6,409 bases of DNA from Campylobacterota bacterium (lineage in GTDB: Bacteria > Campylobacterota > Campylobacteria > Campylobacterales > Sulfurovaceae), in contig QMKU01000079.1 in assembly GCA_003646525.1 (NCBI GenBank), positions 1-6,409 of the forward strand, in the 5' to 3' direction. The notes beneath the pieces are model-generated. The model was not told the origin of the DNA. It ran no database searches and saw only the letters and a program-made list of their open reading frames with translations. The position numbers and the translations under genes are program-made. Below are positions 5,501 through 6,409 of this stretch, piece by piece. How positions within the stretch are numbered: the stretch's first letter is position 1; each line of letters opens with the position of its first letter.

Positions 5501-6409
5501 AAGAACTAGACACTCGACTCCGGGAGTGGGGCTGATCTCTCCTCCACCTCATCATGATATATATTCGATCGAGGATTTGAAGCAGTTAATCCATGATCTC
5601 AAAAATGCCAATACAGCAGCGCGTATCAATGTCAAACTTGTCTCTGAAGTGGGTGTCGGTACTATCGCAGCTGGTGTCGCCAAGGCGCATGCCGATGTCG
5701 TTTTGATCTCTGGTTATGATGGAGGAACTGGTGCATCACCTCAGACCTCCATCAAACATGCTGGTTTGCCTTGGGAATTGGGACTGGCTGATACACAACA
5801 GACGCTGGTCAAAAATGGTCTGAGATCTAGAATTGTGGTGCAGACTGATGGACAGTTGCGTACAGGAAGGGATCTCGCTATCGCAACGCTACTGGGTGCT
5901 GAAGAGTGGGGAATCGCTACGAGCGCACTAGTCGTAGAGGGTTGTGTCATGATGCGAAAATGTCACCTCAATACCTGTCCAGTAGGTATCGCAACTCAAG
6001 ACAAAGAGTTGAGAAAAAAATATACTGGAAAACCAGAACATGTGGTTAATTATATTAAATTCATGGCAAAAGAGTTGCGTGAAATTATGGCAGAACTTGG
6101 ATTTAGAACTATCAATGAAATGGTGGGTCGTGCTGATAAACTGAAGGCAAAAGAGAATGTGACCCACTGGAAAGCCAAACATTTAAAGTTGGACAAACTG
6201 CTCTACCGTATGCATGTTGGCTCAGGTGACTCAGGATACAAAACGATAGATCAAGATCATGGGACAGATGAAGCACTAGACAATCAACTTCTCAAACTGG
6301 CTTCTCCTGCACTAGAAAAAGGCTTGCCTGTCAGAGAGGAGATACAACTCAGAAATATCAACAGGACGGTGGGGACGATCCTCTCAGCAGAGATGACTAG
6401 AAAATATGG
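2568..6409 (+). CDS. gltB: Glutamate synthase large subunit (GltB), first 1280 residues, cut by right window edge
   Basis: GltB transfers the amide of glutamine to 2-oxoglutarate to make two glutamates, using reducing power delivered by GltD (NADPH) or ferredoxin. The domain order is complete up to the edge. A 21-residue propeptide precedes Cys22 (DACGVGFVAH), the glutaminase nucleophile exposed by cleavage. The class II amidotransferase domain (22 to about 440) has HSRFSTNTFPTWP (from 232) and HNGE (254-257). The central domain (about 480-765) has GSMGNDA. The FMN synthase domain (about 800-1190) has GAMSYGS (885-891), GEGGE (914-918), GEGGQLPGHKV (from 963) and GYDGGTGASP (1049-1058). The Fe-S cysteines are at 1126, 1132 and 1137 (CVMMRKCHLNTC). 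The GXGXG beta-helix domain starts near 1240 and is truncated; about 200-250 residues are missing. The frame is open throughout. The weak ribosome site ends seven bases before the ATG. Any gltD partner would lie beyond the edge. Confidence 0.95.
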   Translation, partial: MQPEYLPKKEGLYDPQFEHDACGVGFVAHLKGQKSHDIVQKGIELLINLEHRGAVGAEKNSGDGAGILTQMPDRFMRKEAKKLDIDLPEFGSYGVGVVFLPKDPEAYVECKTIVEQCIAEMGQEYLGWRKVPVENETIGERVKAVEPHIYQVFVKKDKNIDMDAFERKLYVIRKHTQTLVGQSNARGTEYFYMPSMSYKTISYKGQLITEQLPLYFDDLKDPDFESAIALVHSRFSTNTFPTWPLAQPFRYLAHNGEINTLRGNINWMRARESMLKSKLFTDDELDKIYPYLINESAGSDSSILDNVVELLTLAGRSLPHVMMMMIPEAWKDEEMDEQRRAFYEYHATFMEPWDGPASVAFTDGKIIGATLDRNGLRPSRYSLTKDNILVMASEQGALEFPADEIVLKGRLQPGKMFLADLEEGRIISDDELKAKISTAYPYGDWVAKQKIDLDDLLLNHKVKQPDHATILERQKCYGYTQEDMKMILTPMANEAYEATGSMGNDASLSVLSHKSINLYSYFHQLFAQVTNPPIDPIREESVMSLTAYIGPQGNLFQEVDEKRKFIKLPNPILTNVQLEKLIGINELNFKAKTIKILFDANKRGAMKIALDTIINKAEQAVNDGYQVIVLSTRGIGKNKAAIPTLLATAAVHQHLVKKGIRTNCGLVVESGEAREIHHFATLIGYGANAVNPYLAFETIKDMQKRKMIKEELSTEEAIANYITAIGKGIFKVMSKMGISTIRSYTGAQIFEAVGLNQELVDKYFTGTPTRLGGIGIDILEEETLLCHKIAYPHEMIEANDLGVGGQYAYRQRGENHLFSPETIFLLQQSSKTNSYETYKQYAKFINEPNEDYVTLRSLLDFDKPNPIDIDEVESVEKIITRFATGAMSYGSISEEAHTTLAIAMNSIGAKSNTGEGGENAERFGTDKNSKIKQVASGRFGVTANYLVNSKEIQIKMAQGAKPGEGGQLPGHKVDEIIGRTRHSTPGVGLISPPPHHDIYSIEDLKQLIHDLKNANTAARINVKLVSEVGVGTIAAGVAKAHADVVLISGYDGGTGASPQTSIKHAGLPWELGLADTQQTLVKNGLRSRIVVQTDGQLRTGRDLAIATLLGAEEWGIATSALVVEGCVMMRKCHLNTCPVGIATQDKELRKKYTGKPEHVVNYIKFMAKELREIMAELGFRTINEMVGRADKLKAKENVTHWKAKHLKLDKLLYRMHVGSGDSGYKTIDQDHGTDEALDNQLLKLASPALEKGLPVREEIQLRNINRTVGTILSAEMTRKY

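Noticed and set aside
2564..6182. Several minus-strand open frames opposite gltB
   Set aside because: All lie inside a continuous GltB reading frame with conserved motifs throughout; none has a credible start context or family.

Overview
The window looks like chromosomal DNA from a Campylobacterota (Epsilonproteobacteria) species, possibly a Sulfurovum- or Sulfurimonas-like sulfur or hydrogen oxidiser. This is inferred from protein style, moderate-to-low GC, AT-rich promoters with weak -35 boxes, and a stand-alone NosL-type lipoprotein. No marker here fixes the genus. Most of the window is ordinary housekeeping sequence. The exception is one compact 250-bp repeat element.

Layout: (1) 1-891, minus strand, the first 297 codons of a phosphate acetyltransferase (pta) running off the left edge. 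(2) 892-1022, a divergent promoter region with a perfect 10-bp inverted repeat over the predicted pta -10/start area, and an extended -10 for the gene on the right. (3) 1023-1577, plus strand, complete ruvA, a Holliday-junction branch-migration subunit. (4) 1578-1875, an intergenic region between two convergent genes, largely filled by a nested-palindrome element at 1616-1865. (5) 1876-2388, minus strand, a complete NosL-family lipoprotein. (6) 2389-2567, a divergent promoter region. (7) 2568-6409, plus strand, the first 1280 codons of the glutamate synthase large subunit (gltB), running off the right edge.

The genes do not form one pathway. Pta links acetyl-CoA and acetyl phosphate, RuvA serves recombination and repair, the NosL-like protein is probably a periplasmic metal-handling lipoprotein, and GltB assimilates ammonia-derived nitrogen from glutamine into glutamate. 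The strand pattern is - + - +, so each gene appears to have its own promoter; no operon is visible inside the window.

The most interesting object is the 250-bp element. Its ends are inverted copies of about 55-57 bp, differing by four substitutions and a 2-nt indel. Each arm carries two smaller palindromes, and an unrelated third REP-like hairpin sits near the centre. It has no transposase and no usable protein. The outermost hairpin of each arm is followed by a T-run when read from the adjacent gene, so the element seems to supply an intrinsic terminator to both ruvA and the nosL-like gene. This looks like a non-autonomous REP/MITE-type repeat lodged between convergent genes. No new multi-gene system is visible.
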